Below, in pieces: positions 50,327-61,774 of a DNA stretch of 64,000 nucleotides. Both the position numbers and the translations under genes were made by a program. How positions within the stretch are numbered: the first letter of the stretch is position 1; each line of letters starts with the position of its first letter. The notes beneath the pieces were generated by a model, which saw only the letters and a list, made by a program, of their open reading frames with translations, was not told the origin of the DNA and did not search any database. Source of the DNA: Turritopsis dohrnii (taxonomy: Eukaryota > Cnidaria > Hydrozoa > Anthoathecata > Oceaniidae). Location: the NCBI GenBank assembly GCA_027922465.2, contig BQMF02000041.1, forward strand, positions 930,001 through 994,000, read 5' to 3'.

Positions 50327-51403
50327 AACAACAGAAACAAAAAGAACTGTTTTGGTTGATTTGGGACCTGATAAGTGGCATATGTATATGCTTAAATATA
50401 TTTCGACAAAGACAGTTTTTTAGGAAGCCTCAAAACTGCTCAACACGCTCTCAAAATTCTTTTAAAACTGCCTTGCATTGTGATCAAAGTCACGAGACAA
50501 GTAGCATTGAGGCTCCAGTCATAACACTTAACGTTTTTTTGTGGTTTTTTTTTTTTGTATCTTTTAATTCAATGTCTTGTGATTACTAGTGTAAAACACA
50601 CAAGTCAAACTTAACTCGTTTTGTAAATGGAGCTACGTTTTCACAACAAAGTTCAATTTCTAGAACTCATTTTGAATATTTAAAATTTTTGCGTTATATC
50701 ATACTTGATGTAAACATATTTCTGTCAAATGGATTAATTAAAAAATCACACATTTTCCCTTTAATCACACCATTCAAAAACACGAATTTTGATATAGTCG
50801 TAGTAGTGTGGTCGAAGGGAAGCGCGCAGTATTATGAAGAGCGCGCAGAATAGTCGATGACAGCGCGCAGTGTAAGTTTACACAACAGCGCACAGTAAAA
50901 GGGAGAAGCGCTCAGTAAAAGGGAAGCGCGCAGTATTTCTTGACGTGCGCGCAGTTTGACCCTTCTGGGCCATCGTATCTTTTGGCTCTTACAGAATTTC
51001 TTTAACAAATCTTGTTTTGATTATAAAATACGCATCCATGGTTTCAGTTCACACATTTCTTTTGTTTGTAGCAAATACTTTCTGATATTACTTGTTAAGC
51101 CTTTATTACACTTTTTGAAAGGTATATTAGCATCAATAAAAAAAAAGTTATCCTAAAGAAAGTTTAACTCAATTACAACGTAAGTGAAAAACCGTGAAGA
51201 CCATCCGTCAAAGAGTTTTCAAATCTGATCTCCCATTTCGAAATGATCATGCTCACAATTCTTCTTGTTTTTATTGTGTTTAGTTTATACAATGTTAACA
51301 AAAGTTTAAATGTATGTTTCTGTGTAAAGATTTGCAAAAACATTCATCTGAATTTTTTTGAGTTTTCGGACAAAAATTTGTTTTTGTTTCCGTTGTATAG
51401 CTT

Positions 51404-51482
51404 GCAATGTATAGCTTGCTGTGTGTACACATTGGAATGCTTGAGCGCGGGGGCATTTTTTAGCTAAAGCTACATGCTAGTT
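51404..51482 (-). repeat. Inverted-repeat partner B
   Basis: Reverse-complement relative of 50251-50326 with a few differences, lying beyond the right end of the foldback element. The interval 50984-51403 between holds only short AT-rich ORFs with no family resemblance. Confidence 0.8.
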
Positions 51483-51512
51483 ATTATTATCTTATAACGA
51501 GCTATTGTATAT

Positions 51513-51635
51513 CTTATCGGGGAAAAAAACTCGGGGGAAAATTTGGTCGGGGAAAATTTTAGTCACCCTTCCCACCCTCCCCCTTTTTTCCCTTTTTTTA
51601 GTCACTTTTCCCCGACGTTTTTTTCCCCCGATAAG
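51513..51635. mobile_element. 123-bp MITE with CTTATCGGGGGAAAAAAAC ends
   Basis: CTTATCGGGGAAAAAAACTC is mirrored by GTTTTTTTCCCCCGATAAG. The interior has GGGGAAAATTTTAGTCACC and TTAGTCACTTTTCCCC, also inverted. A partial relative is near 48765-48880. Confidence 0.8.
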
Positions 51636-51924
51636 GTAAAAATGTTTGTGTTAACTTATCCAGTATTTTTTTAATGGACTTCCATTTCCAGCAGAATGGA
51701 TGAAAATTTCACCCTTTGCCAAAGTACAACATTTTATTTTTCTTTCAGAAGTTAGTCGTATATTTTGTGAAAGAGCTTGAAAAGAGCTTTCATATGGTAC
51801 ATAAATCGCAAAAATTTGACAAATAATTTTTGAAAAAAACGCATTGAAAGTTTGTGGATAAAACATTCTGAGACACTAGTAAAAAAAATTTTATTTGCAA
51901 TTTTTTAGATTAATTGTTATAGAA

Positions 51925-52145
51925 ATTATAGTGCGTTCACTCTAACTTGGATAATCGTTAATGATTTTTATCAGACACGTTAAAGTAATGAAACAGAATG
52001 CTTATTAAAAGTTTAAAAATTCTTTTTCTACCCTTATCAAGACAAAAGACGATCAATGACTTTTAAGTGTTGTGGGAATTGACGCTCAATTTCCACCAGA
52101 TCGTGCAAAAGGACATTATCCAAGTTAGAGTGAACGCACTATAAT
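51925..52145. mobile_element. 221-bp MITE with perfect 30-bp inverted repeats
   Basis: ATTATAGTGCGTTCACTCTA then ACTTGGATAA at 51925-51954 is exactly mirrored at 52116-52145. The interior is AT-rich and noncoding. Perfect ends suggest a young copy. Confidence 0.92.
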
Positions 52146-52655
52146 ACGCAGACCTATACTTAAAACTTTCCTAAGGTTTCATCAGCAGAACAAAACATAA
52201 TAACATCAAAGTCATTAGCATGTCAGTTAATTGACTTTTAAGAATTTAATGAACCAAATCGTTCAGTTTTTCTTCAAAATGACTTGATCATTAACGTCTT
52301 ATAATGATGAAACATTAAGAAATTATCAAGAAAAAAACACATTCATTTATGAACAACATTTCACTTAGAAAGTGACATAGAATCGCTTTTTGTTACATCT
52401 CTCTCCGTTCCGAAACGGTGCAGCCTTGAAGGAAAGAAAATTATTTCCTAAGGGAACTAGAGAAGGGATTGCAGTGAGAGGCTCCAAATTAGTATTAGCT
52501 TTTTAAATATTTCTTTAACACTTTTAGCAGCATTTGTACGTTTCATATGCAACGTGTAATTCTTCGGGGTTTATCGTTTTGTAAGCAATCGTCAACTTTC
52601 ACGTTGTCCGACCCGTTACCTTCAAAAGTGCTTAAGTTCTTTATTGTACTAACAG

Positions 52656-53045
52656 GGTGTTTCAAAAAAGTGGCAACAAGAAATATTACCATTAATTAAA
52701 AAAATAATGATTTTTTCCTTACTTATTTTTTCGATTTTCTCTTCTTTTTCTTTTGCAATTCCTACAAAAAATTCATCATGAGAAAGATAAAAAGATAAGG
52801 ATTCCATTTACGTCACTATCGATATTCGTGTTAATATTACTGCTGGGAGTTGAACAGAGGTTATTAGTAATTTTGCTTTCAGTAATCTGGTCAAGTTTTT
52901 ATGCACAGCATTTTTGACTTAGTCAAGATATCTTTCTCCATTATGATTTTACGAAGAGGTTAAACTTTTAAATACCTTCAGTAAACGCCTTTTTAGAAAG
53001 CTCTTTAGAAGTCCAGTTATCAGAAAGGAGGTGCAAAGATGCATT
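52656..53045 (+). repeat. Duplicated block B, copy 1 (uninterrupted; LINE empty site)
   Basis: Starts with a mariner-like end (CAGGGTGTTTCAAAAAAGTG) and continues through CAACAAGAAATATTACCATT, TTCTCTTCTTTTTCTTTTGC, TCACTATCGATATTCGTGTT and GTAAACGCCTTTTTAGAAAG. The second copy is split, at 56838-56913 and 60905-61265, by the LINE. Confidence 0.8.
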
Positions 53046-54480
53046 GTCACAGTTTTTTGCCGTTTTCGGAAAGTCCGATCGGATTTCGGATTGTTTGTTT
53101 ATTCAGAATAGTTAATGACAGACCCAAAACTCTATGCTGAATGTTATAATTTAATATTAATTCATAAAAATATCAACATTTTTATACCTTTGAAATTTGA
53201 CAGTCATTTTGTCAGATTTGACTAGAATTGGACAATCTGGGCCAAATTTGGACCAAATTTCGAAAAGTCTTCATGAAAGTTTGTACAAAGCACAGATGGA
53301 AGATGTAGATTTTGAATTTGCCAGTCATTTTGTTAGATTTGACCATATTTTGGCAATTCGGTAATGTTGTATTTTTGAGACTAGATATGTATCTTTGTGT
53401 TATGTCCTGAGGTCTTCAAGCCAAGCGGCTTCTTGTATACCTTTGAAATACTTTTAGAGGCTATTTTAACCGTTGAAAACTTTCTAATTCAATCATTAAA
53501 ATTTTTATTATCAAGTCCGTAAAATACAGAGCACATGAAACACTTTCCAACCGATTCCGTTTATGTTTTGAGGAAGTTGTTGAAGTAGCTTTGTAGAAGC
53601 TTTGAAGAAGAATTTTAAGACTTCTTTCATGTCTTTATCTATTATTGCAAACAAAATATTATCATGAGAACATTCCTTATAGAGGAGATATTGACGTTAA
53701 GCTGACTGTGGGAAAAATTCTTATGAAGAAGATCTAATAATGAACAAAACTGTGCTGTGAAAAAACTTTTAATATCACAGTAGAAATGTATGTAGTATCA
53801 ACATGAATACACGTTTTTTTTATAAGAACCCAGTTTATAAGAACATTTAGGCTGAAATTCGGCCAAAAGTTAAGAACATCGTAAGAACATGCCCAGCCTC
53901 AAAGCCAAAAAATTAGTACATGGAATTGAGACATAAATCATTTAAAAGATAAAATATTTTTACGTTTTCAAAGTAATCGGAAAAATGCGTACAAAAGGTT
54001 TTAAAGTTCTTACAGCAACACCACTTCTACACCATCAAACTCTTCTACTCCGACGAAGTCCTCATCTTCGTCGCTGAAAAGCACCTTGTATTTTCCGATA
54101 CGTGTGTTAAAATATCGAATCTATTATAAAGGCGCAATTTTTTTCTTCAGATATTTGATTTCGTATTAAGAACGTCAATAAGTACATCTGAGGCTCAAAT
54201 TTACTGAAACAATAAGCACATCCAGGCTCAGTCAAAATTAAGGTGTTCCAATAAGCTTCTTTTATCAAATGATTTTGGTTCACTTCTATCGAATATCATT
54301 TTGTTCTCCATGTGAATCACAAGTTATATTTTAGGAATTGTGATAGACCTGTTCTCACGTAAGCAACAAGAAAAGAATGGATAGTCATTCAGATATCTTG
54401 AAAATTAGGCTAAAGCAATTTCCTCTAGGTCTGATGCGGAAATTGTTCAAGCCATGAGGCTTCTAGTTATTATTGAGTTA
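53046..54480. repeat. Dispersed element D, long copy
   Basis: The left end (TTTTCGGAAAGTCCGATCGG, TCGGATTGTTTGTTTATTCA) and right end (CAGATATCTTGAAAATTAGG, GATGCGGAAATTGTTCAAGC) match the two ends of 62735-63205 in inverse orientation. The shorter copy therefore looks like an internal deletion derivative. Inside, about 54015-54125 on the minus strand reads RIGKYKVLFSDEDEDFVG, a possible coding remnant of unknown family. The flank 54481-55284 shows nothing further. Confidence 0.6.
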
Positions 54481-55284
54481 CTCGTGTCGAAGTATCGATT
54501 ATTTTTCATGTCTTATGCTTATTGCGACAAATACGGGCGGCACATATTATAGATATCTAAGTTACTTATAGATCGAAAAACTGCAGCAGATAAATATTTT
54601 ATATACTAAACAAATGGTTTGCTATACGTCTTTTCTCAGAGTGACGAAAATCTACATGAAAACATTTTTTTGGGCTAAAGTCTCATAAACCAACCCCCGT
54701 CTGACACACACTACATTTTCAGTATGCACGTGCATGAATGTTTTTCGATAAAGTCCGTGACAAACTGTCTGAAAATTCTTTTTCCACACAAACAAAAATC
54801 TAACCATCGTCCGTGTAGGATCTACATTACCACTCATGTCCTAATCTTTCCATGCTGTATGTGGCCGGTAGCCGTCGATATCTTGTTACGGCCATTTCCA
54901 AAACCATTCTGTTCGAAGTGTTTTGAAGTCTGGATGTGAAGTGATACACTGAATGTTATTCTGTTTATCATTTAAAAGAGTTGCAATCTCTTGACAGCAT
55001 TTACATTCAATAAACTTCAAACGGATTTGTTTAGACAGCACCCTAAACTGTTAATTACTTCATCTTCCTCGTCAGTAGTATCAGATATCTTTGGTGATAT
55101 TCTGTTTCACTGTTTGCCATCTATATCACTTCTTTACGATCGATCGTAACTTGAGCGTAATACGCGTCATATCACGTGACTGCGGCTTCTGTCTTTGACC
55201 TCAGCGCTAATGTTTTTGGGTTCAATTATGACGAATTAAGAAGAGAAGGAAGATTATTTTTAGTCCCAAACAAGTTTTATTTTT

Positions 55285-55680
55285 GGGTTTTTACTGAAAT
55301 GTTATTATCGTTATATTTATATGAATTAAAATTCTGCTATTATTAAAGGAACTGTTCTATCCATAAAGCCAGCCAGGAATTTGAGAAGCAGTTTAAAGAG
55401 ATTCTTTCTTCATTAAATGACTTCATTATAAACAACGTCGGTCATGGAGACTAACTGTTTATCAGGGATGTTGCCAAACACTCGATTAGCATGTATAACT
55501 TGGAAGGAGATTAATCTGTTATGATACCTATCTCCATCGTTTCCAGAGTTGGCGGTTTCCACGTCAAATCGATTCTTCACGAAAGGGTCAGCAAATGCAT
55601 TAATAACATTAGACGTAAGGTTGAACACCTTCGAAGCACCAGAAGGTGAGATCGCCAGGTACTCAGCCTTGGAAACAAAA
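55285..55680 (-). pseudogene. Coding-derived repeat, copy 2, with open reading frame
   Basis: A minus-strand frame is open from about 55680 to a stop at 55413-55415 (LFVSKAEYLAIS, SKVFNLTSNVINAFADPFVK, YHNRLISFQVIHANRVFGN, MTDVVYNEVI). Its last part and 3' sequence are duplicated at 47950-48176. No initiating ATG or upstream exon is evident and no family is recognised. It is probably a fragment of a mobile element or of a duplicated gene. Confidence 0.4.
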
Positions 55681-55744
55681 AGCTAAGACAAAATAAAAAA
55701 AAAACAAAAAAAAAAACAATATAAAAACATACAACGTATAGCAT

Positions 55745-56855
55745 AGACACAGACTCTAAAATGGTGTATCGATAAAAAGAGACTGACTGAAGTGCTCAGT
55801 CCCTTTGATAAACTTAGCAATCGATCTAAGAATTTGACGATTGGTTGCATCCTCAAACATCGGATTTCCGTACAAAAGCAGTCGGACAAGAGCGTTTCTA
55901 CAAAGAGGCATAAAAGGGACGTTCGCATCATGGAGGTCATTAAATAAAACATTACGTAAGTTTGAAAAATTTGGGCGGTGAAGCAGGTGGTGCTTAGTAG
56001 ATTCCTCCGACGTACGTACGGCACGTACAGAAAGGGTCAAGTGTATCCATTAAGTTGTGCCTGAATTTATGTGCTTTTAGGTGGATAAAGTCTACTCTTA
56101 GTCGCGTAATCAAGGTCACTCCAGGTATGTTATCTAGCCTATAAATTGAGTTGGGCAATGGCTTACGATCTTCCAAAATTTCCCTTTTGAACATTAACAA
56201 ATTTGGAAGACCCGTTAGCCCAGCGTCAAGCTTGTTCCATTCGCTTATACAATAAGGAAAAAAAAAATTTCTGAAAGATTCAACTCGACCAAACATTGGG
56301 GGTATTGCACTGGTAGCCCTGAGAGGGTACCTTTGCGCAAAAGTCCTTGGTACTATCTCTTGCAAGTATTGAGGTGCTGTGCCATCTAAAATTTTGTAAA
56401 ACGTGCACATTCGTCTACAGTATCTTCGGTCTGACAATGACTCAATTCCAAGTTCATTGTACGGTTTCTCACTTGAAATTCTAGAGAAACATCCAGAAAT
56501 GGCTAGGGAAGCTTGATATTGAATGGATTCAAGACGCCGGGTAAACGAGTCATTTCCAGGATTGCCGTAAATCACGTCACCGTAATCAAGATGTGGCCCA
56601 ATGAAAGATTGTCAAAACAGTGTCTCTTGGTAGATTACATCACAGTCGCTTTAACATTCCTATGTCGCGATTGACTATAGATATCTTCTCATTCAGATGA
56701 AAGTTTAACTCGCTGTCGAAATAAAACCCAAGATGTTTTTGAACATCTTCGCAAGCAACAGGTACACCGTTGAAATAAATATCATAAGTTGTGGCAACAC
56801 TTATCCTTTTCGAAAATAATACCATACTTTCCGTGGTAACAAGAAATATTACCAT
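55745..56855 (-). pseudogene. LINE reverse-transcriptase C-terminal fragment (minus strand)
   Basis: Reads MVLFSKR, FNGVPVACEDVQKHLGFYFD (RT thumb region), then after a stop near 56600 MIYGNPGNDSFTRRLESIQY, LAISGCFSRISSEKPYNELG, SLSDRRYCRRMCTFYKILDG, FFFPYCISEWNKLDAGL. A further frame shift leads to STKHHLLHRPNFSNLRNVLF, the C-terminal HLLxxCPxF-type motif. The order is typical of CR1/Jockey-like non-LTR elements. Broken by several frame changes, hence dead. Confidence 0.8.
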
Positions 56856-57682
56856 TAAAAAAATAATGAGTTTTTCCTTACTTGTTTTTTTCGATTTTCT
56901 CTTCTTTTTCTCTTCTTTGTCAAGATGGCAGCTTCGCGTGCGGTCATGCTGAGAGTTCTACTAAAGATTTTGCTGATTTTGTGCATCAAAGGACCGATAA
57001 AGAAAAATAACAGTGTATAACAGTGTTTGTTACTCGTTTATTGGAGTCGAAGAGATCGAGGGTATTGATAAACTACCAAGATTTGTCTACGAATCGCTAT
57101 TTGTACTCCAACAAAACGAAAGTCTGTACTTGAGACCACAAGTCAGCCTACAAATTATTATTACTGCTTAGTGGCGATGTTGAGAGATGCCCTGTCCCTA
57201 CTATTACTGATTTTACGAAGGCGAAAGGATTGAAAATTGTACACCAAAACATTCAAGGACTCTTTGAGAACTTTGGAAATTGATCTGCTTTCTTGGAGAA
57301 AAATAAACATATCGACATCATAACTCTCTCTGAGACACACATAGCATAAGGTGATGGCATAGAAATTTTCAAAATTCAGGGGTACAAGTTCATATCTAAA
57401 CCTCGTACAAATGGCACTAAAGGTGGAGTCGCAGTTTACATCTCAAATGATCTTAAATGGGACAGAAGGGAAGGTCTCAAACCTGATCTTTTGGAGGCGA
57501 TTTTGTATTACATTGACAAATTCCAAAAACTTTCTTTTGAGCACTATATACAGACCCCCAGATTCTTCAGACTTATTAACGAATTATTTGAAAATTTTTT
57601 AATAACACTGAACGAACGCTTTGATGAAACAATTGTCCTAGGGGACATGAACCTTAATTACCTGAGAAAAGACGTTTGTGTA

Positions 57683-58103
57683 CAGTGTGTCCCAGGGAAT
57701 TGCGGTCTGAGACTTTAACAAGCTTTAACTTTTCACACATATATCAGATTTTAGCGATTTTTACACCATTCGATAGCATTTTTTTCAAGGATTTTAAAAA
57801 CCTATATCTTAAATAATTTAGTCCAACACCTTTGTAGTTAAAAGGATTTTTTTAAACTGTCACGGTCATTAACTCCTTAATGGTTAATAAAAGTAAAGGC
57901 GGGTTTCCACTTGGTCGCACAGTCGCGCGAATCGAGCGAACTGATTTTTGATTGGCTGAGGCAATCTCACTCGCCTGGTAGTTCAAATCATTTGAACTAC
58001 TGAGCGAATGAAAAAGCTGTTCGCTCAGTTGCGCTGAAATCTGATATATGTGTGATAAGTTATGAGCTGTTAATCTCAGACCGAAATTCTGTGGGACACC
58101 TTG
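57683..58103. mobile_element. Mariner-type MITE inserted in the LINE endonuclease region
   Basis: Ends CAGTGTGTCCCAGGGAATTG and CAGAATTTC-type mirror GGGACACCTTG. About 65 bp of imperfect inverted repeat includes CGGTCTGAGA and CACACATATATCAGATTT. It is flanked by TA (57681-57682, 58104-58105). Removing it with one TA restores the LINE reading frame across the site. Confidence 0.88.
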
Positions 58104-58176
58104 TAGTTTACAAAGAACTGAAAGCAATTATCTCCTCGCACAATTTTCGACAGATAATTGAGTGTCCTACGAGAAT

Positions 58177-58378
58177 AGACCTTTTCGGAAATTACGTCAC
58201 GACAGATCTTGCCTCGTTTCTAAGGTTCTTAATTACTTACGTAATTAAGAATCATAAAAAAAGTTCGTGTAAGGTTACCTCTTGGGTATCAATTCTTTTC
58301 AAAAACAACACAAATGCCACTATTATTTGGTTTGAAAGCGAGGCAAGATCTGCTCTGACGTATTTTCCGAAAAGGTCT
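58177..58378. mobile_element. 202-bp MITE inserted in the LINE endonuclease region
   Basis: AGACCTTTTCGGAAATTACG and the mirror CGTATTTTCCGAAAAGGTCT; the repeat extends inward to CAGATCTTGCCTCG/CGAGGCAAGATCTG, about 43 bp. It is flanked by AT on both sides. Removing it with one AT rejoins CPTRI with TKESATLIDLIL in frame. Confidence 0.88.
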
Positions 58379-58958
58379 ATTACAAAGGAATCTGCGACGT
58401 TAATCGACCTCATTCTCACGTCAAAACACAATTTCATCAACATTAGTTGCACCCTTCACGACCTTATCGGATGTGTCCGAAAAATTAACAGCAAAAAGAC
58501 TCCACCAAGAACAATTACATGTCGTAATTACTCACATTATGATCCTGAAAATCTCAAACGTGATAGTCGAAACAACTTGACAGACAAGCTTTATGAAATG
58601 GGCGATGTGAACAAAACTTGGTTATTCCTTCGCAGCGTTCTGACAAGTTGTTTTGATCAACATGCACCCATGATTACAAAACGCGTAAAAGGAACACATT
58701 GTCCTTGGTCGAGTGTCGAAATCAAGCAGTTAATGAACCAACGAGATAAACTGTAGAGAAAGTTTCGCAAAACTAAAAGGGAAGCTGACTGGGATAAATA
58801 CAAGCTCCTCCGGAACACCTGCACCGCCAATATCCGACAATCACGATGTGAGTACCACCAAACATTACTGATGGATAATCGGAACAATCCACGGAAATTT
58901 TGGATAGCCATCAAAACCATATTTCCAGGAAAAAAATCTCTATGGAAGACTAAATCAA

Positions 58959-59209
58959 CATTAATAGAGTTATCTACAGATAACTCGTGTTATCCATGGT
59001 TAGCTTTATTAATGTGAGAAAAGGGGGGTCAAAACTCACGCATGCGCATTTTGCAATCATGTCGTTTCAGCCGATCCAAACTAGTGATATAACCGAACTG
59101 TGAATAACTTAAGTTATCCTAAGATAGCGCTTTTAATGTTAAAGTATCATTGAATATACGCATACATTTTTAACAACAAAGCATTATCTGTAGATAACTC
59201 TATTAATGT
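58959..59209. mobile_element. 251-bp MITE inserted in the LINE RT region
   Basis: ACATTAATAGAGTTATCTAC and GTAGATAACTCTATTAATGT are inverted; additional TTATCC/TTAATGTG relatives lie inside. It sits at the point where about 150-200 residues of RT are missing. Confidence 0.8.
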
Positions 59210-60138
59210 GAAAAAAGGATTCCATAGACTCCATTCGTAAAGCGGGTGACGAAGGAAAACTAACAGGTGCTGTGTTTCTTGATCTGTCAAAAGCCTTTGA
59301 CACACTTAGCCACAACAGATTACTTTTGAAGCTAAAGTCGTATGGAGTTAAAGGACTTGCACTGAAATGGTTCACCGATTACCTTTTCCGTCGTCAACAA
59401 ATAGTGAAGATCAGCCATGTGAAGATCAGTCTCAACACCTTCGTTTCTGGAATGTGGAGTGCCTCAGGGATCAATTCTCGGTCCTCTTCTGTTTTTAATA
59501 TATTTCAATGACTTTGAAGATTTTTGTCCGCAATTGAGACGTTATTAAGTTTGCAGACGACACCGTGATCTGCGTCTCTTCAAAGAACACCACAAACATC
59601 GAAAACATGCTGAACGAAGACATAGCTGCTATACACCGTTATCTAGAAAACAACGAACTTGTCATCAACCTGGAGAAAGGAAAAACAGAAAGTGTACTTT
59701 TCGGCACAGCAAAACGATTATCGACTTTGGCAAAAGAGAATTGTGAACTGAAAGTTTATTGCGACAACGTGCTGATAAATTCGACCAGTATCTACACGTA
59801 CTTGGGTACGCTTCTAGATCACCACATGCTACTCCATGCAGATTTCGAAAAGAAATACAGAAAAGCATCATCAAAGCTCGGTCTTCTTAGCAAACTCATG
59901 AAGTATCTAACTCAAGAAGCAGCAAAACTCGTCGTAATCATGTCAGCAGTTCGCAGTAATTGCATCGTCAATTTGAATTTAAACCAAACACAGGAGAGAA
60001 AGCTTGAATCCCTCGAACGGAGAGCTGATGTACTGCTCAGGACGAAAACTGTACCTATACGAAACACCATGAAGAAGCAAGTTGTTCTAATCGTGCATAA
60101 GTGTTTAGATGGTGAATTATGCTCAAACTTTGATAACT

Positions 60139-60446
60139 AGTAAGTAAGTAAGTAAGTAAGCAAGTAAGTAAGTAACGGGAGTTTTCAGTCCTTGGGCTTC
60201 CATCCGTAATGGTTGGTTCTTCCGCCCGCCGACTTGCAACTATTAGTTGACTTACCGCCAGAGATACGTATAGCATTGCTCTAACTTGCCCGAAGGCCAG
60301 TGTGCAGTCAGTCGATGGCTCCTAATGGGCTGACACGCTGCTTTTAAAGCGCATCGGAGTGGTGTATTGAGATACGACATGACTGGACTCGAACACGAGT
60401 CGCAGTGGTCACACTCAAAGGTACTAACCACTACACCATCGCTGCA
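60139..60446 (-). mobile_element. tRNA-derived SINE inserted in the LINE
   Basis: On the minus strand the head has an A box (GGTGTAGTGGTTAG) and a B box (TGTTCGAGTCC), spaced like RNA polymerase III promoters. A unique body of about 200 bp and a (TTAC)n tail, seen as (AAGT)n on the plus strand at 60139-60176, follow. LINE sequence resumes after it in the frame YFTLINHKMN. Not a functional tRNA gene: no acceptor-stem pairing was identified. Confidence 0.85.
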
Positions 60447-60904
60447 CACTATTTCACATCACTATTTCACACTGATCAATCATAAGATGAACACACGTAA
60501 CGATAACATCTTAGTTCGTGTGCCACGTGTCAAACTCGAGTTTGCGAGAAATTCTTTTTATTTTATGAGGGCAAAACTTTATAACGAGTTGCTAAAGGAA
60601 ATTAGGGCTTGTGATAATTTTAAGCGTCAGGTGAAACAGCATTTCAAGTAGTTTTCAATCTTACTACTTATTTTACTTTTTACTTTTTACTTTTACTTTT
60701 ACTTACTTGAACTTGAAAGGCTGTTTTGCTTGACTATTTATATTCTAATTTTATATATTTTTATTCATTATTTGCTAAAGTTCCCATTTTAAAAGATTTT
60801 TTAGATTTTATTATTTGTATATTTGTAAAGGACACCTGTTGATAGCAGATTTTATCTGAACGTGTATATATCCTTTTAAAATATTCATGAATAATAATAA
60901 TAAT

Positions 60905-61265
60905 GCAATTCCTACAAAAAATTCATCATGAGAAAGACAAATGGATAAGGATTCTATTGATATAAAATTTGAAAGAATAAATTGGATATTTGCTTTAAAA
61001 ACCGCGGTAATGTTTTTTGTTGCCACCCTGTTTATGTCACTATCGATATTCGTGTTAATATTATTGCTGGGAGTTGAACAGAGGTAATTAGTAATTTTGC
61101 TTTCAGTAATCTGGTAAAATGTTTATGCACAATATTTTTGACTCAGTCAAGATATCTTTCTCCATTAGGATTTTACGAAGAGGTTAAACTTTTAAATACC
61201 TTCAGTAAACGCCTTTTTAGAAAGCTCTTTAGAAGTACAGTAAACAGAAAGGAGGTGTAAAGATG
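60905..61265 (+). repeat. Duplicated block B, copy 2, right part
   Basis: Continues block B directly after the LINE tail (GCAATTCCTACAAAAAATTC onward). It contains about 70 bp absent from copy 1, ending in GTTGCCACCCTG, the mirror of the mariner-like end at 52658, so copy 1 has lost the right terminus of a small mariner-type MITE. Confidence 0.75.
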
Positions 61266-61609
61266 CGTTGAACTAGCATTTTTATGAATTTTATCTTCGT
61301 GTAGTCAACAACATGTAATTTCAAGGCTATTCGTAAATTCTTAGAGATGTAGTATGGTTTAAGAAGAACAAACAAAACAACGGTTTCGACAACGTTTCGG
61401 GTGTTCGCACACCCATTTTCACTTCAAACTCTTGAAACAATGTGTCAACTCTCCTTCTTTTGACGATTTCAGTATTTTAGCACGAGGGAACAATTGTTAT
61501 CTTTTGGAAATTAAGGAGAGTTTATTCATAATGCGAGATAGTCCATTATTGAATAATAATATTAGATCTACACCCACTGTGTTTATTTAATTGAGCGTGT
61601 ATGTATTGT

Positions 61610-61685
61610 TGTATATGTTGTTTGTATGTATTGTATTGTATGTATGTATATGTATGTATATGTATGTATATGTATGTATGTATAA
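61610..61685. repeat. TATG/TATA microsatellite
   Basis: A run of TGTATGTATA units. The minus-strand ORF reading HTYTYIYIHIHTYNT is caused by it. Confidence 0.85.
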
Positions 61686-61774
61686 TGAGTTAAAAAATTT
61701 TATATAAAAAAAATTTGTAACAACAAGAATTATATTGACTTGAAAATGAGTGTGCGAAACAAAGTTAGACTCAT

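Larger units (their letters stand above)
49660..50977. mobile_element. Foldback-type element (1318 bp) with CTGCGCGC-array arms, 6-bp target duplication
   Basis: Termini TACGATATGGCCCAGAAGGG and CCCTTCTGGGCCATCGTA are flanked by TCTTTT on both sides (49654-49659, 50978-50983). The left arm (to about 49866) holds nine CTGCGCGC-type units and the right arm (50811-50977) seven, at 18-25 bp spacing, in near-identical inverted order. The left arm has two extra units. The interior carries no supported gene, but includes the hairpin at 50146-50196 and one member of the pair at 50251/51404. Confidence 0.88.
56914..60904 (+). mobile_element. Degraded CR1/Jockey-like LINE with (AAT)n tail, carrying four later insertions
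   Basis: The boundaries are defined by comparison with block B copy 1: the LINE starts near 56914 and ends in AATAATAATAATAAT just before 60905. Endonuclease remnants run 57231-58490 (KIVHQNIQGL, LSETHIA, GGVAVYISNDLKW, VLGDMNLNY, IIECPTRI, TLIDLILTSKHN). A linker follows at 58500-58940 (HAPMITKRVKG, FWIAIKTIFPGKK). RT resumes at 59222 (GAVFLDLSKAFDTLSHNRLL, the FADDTVI catalytic motif near 59550, YLENNELVINLEKG) and the C-terminal part ends at 60651 (RVPRVKLEFARNSFYFMRAK). Much of RT between 58950 and 59220 is missing. Insertions are listed separately. Confidence 0.85.

Noticed and set aside
60360..60446. Functional tRNA gene
   Set aside because: A and B boxes are present, but no acceptor stem was found and a SINE body and tail follow.
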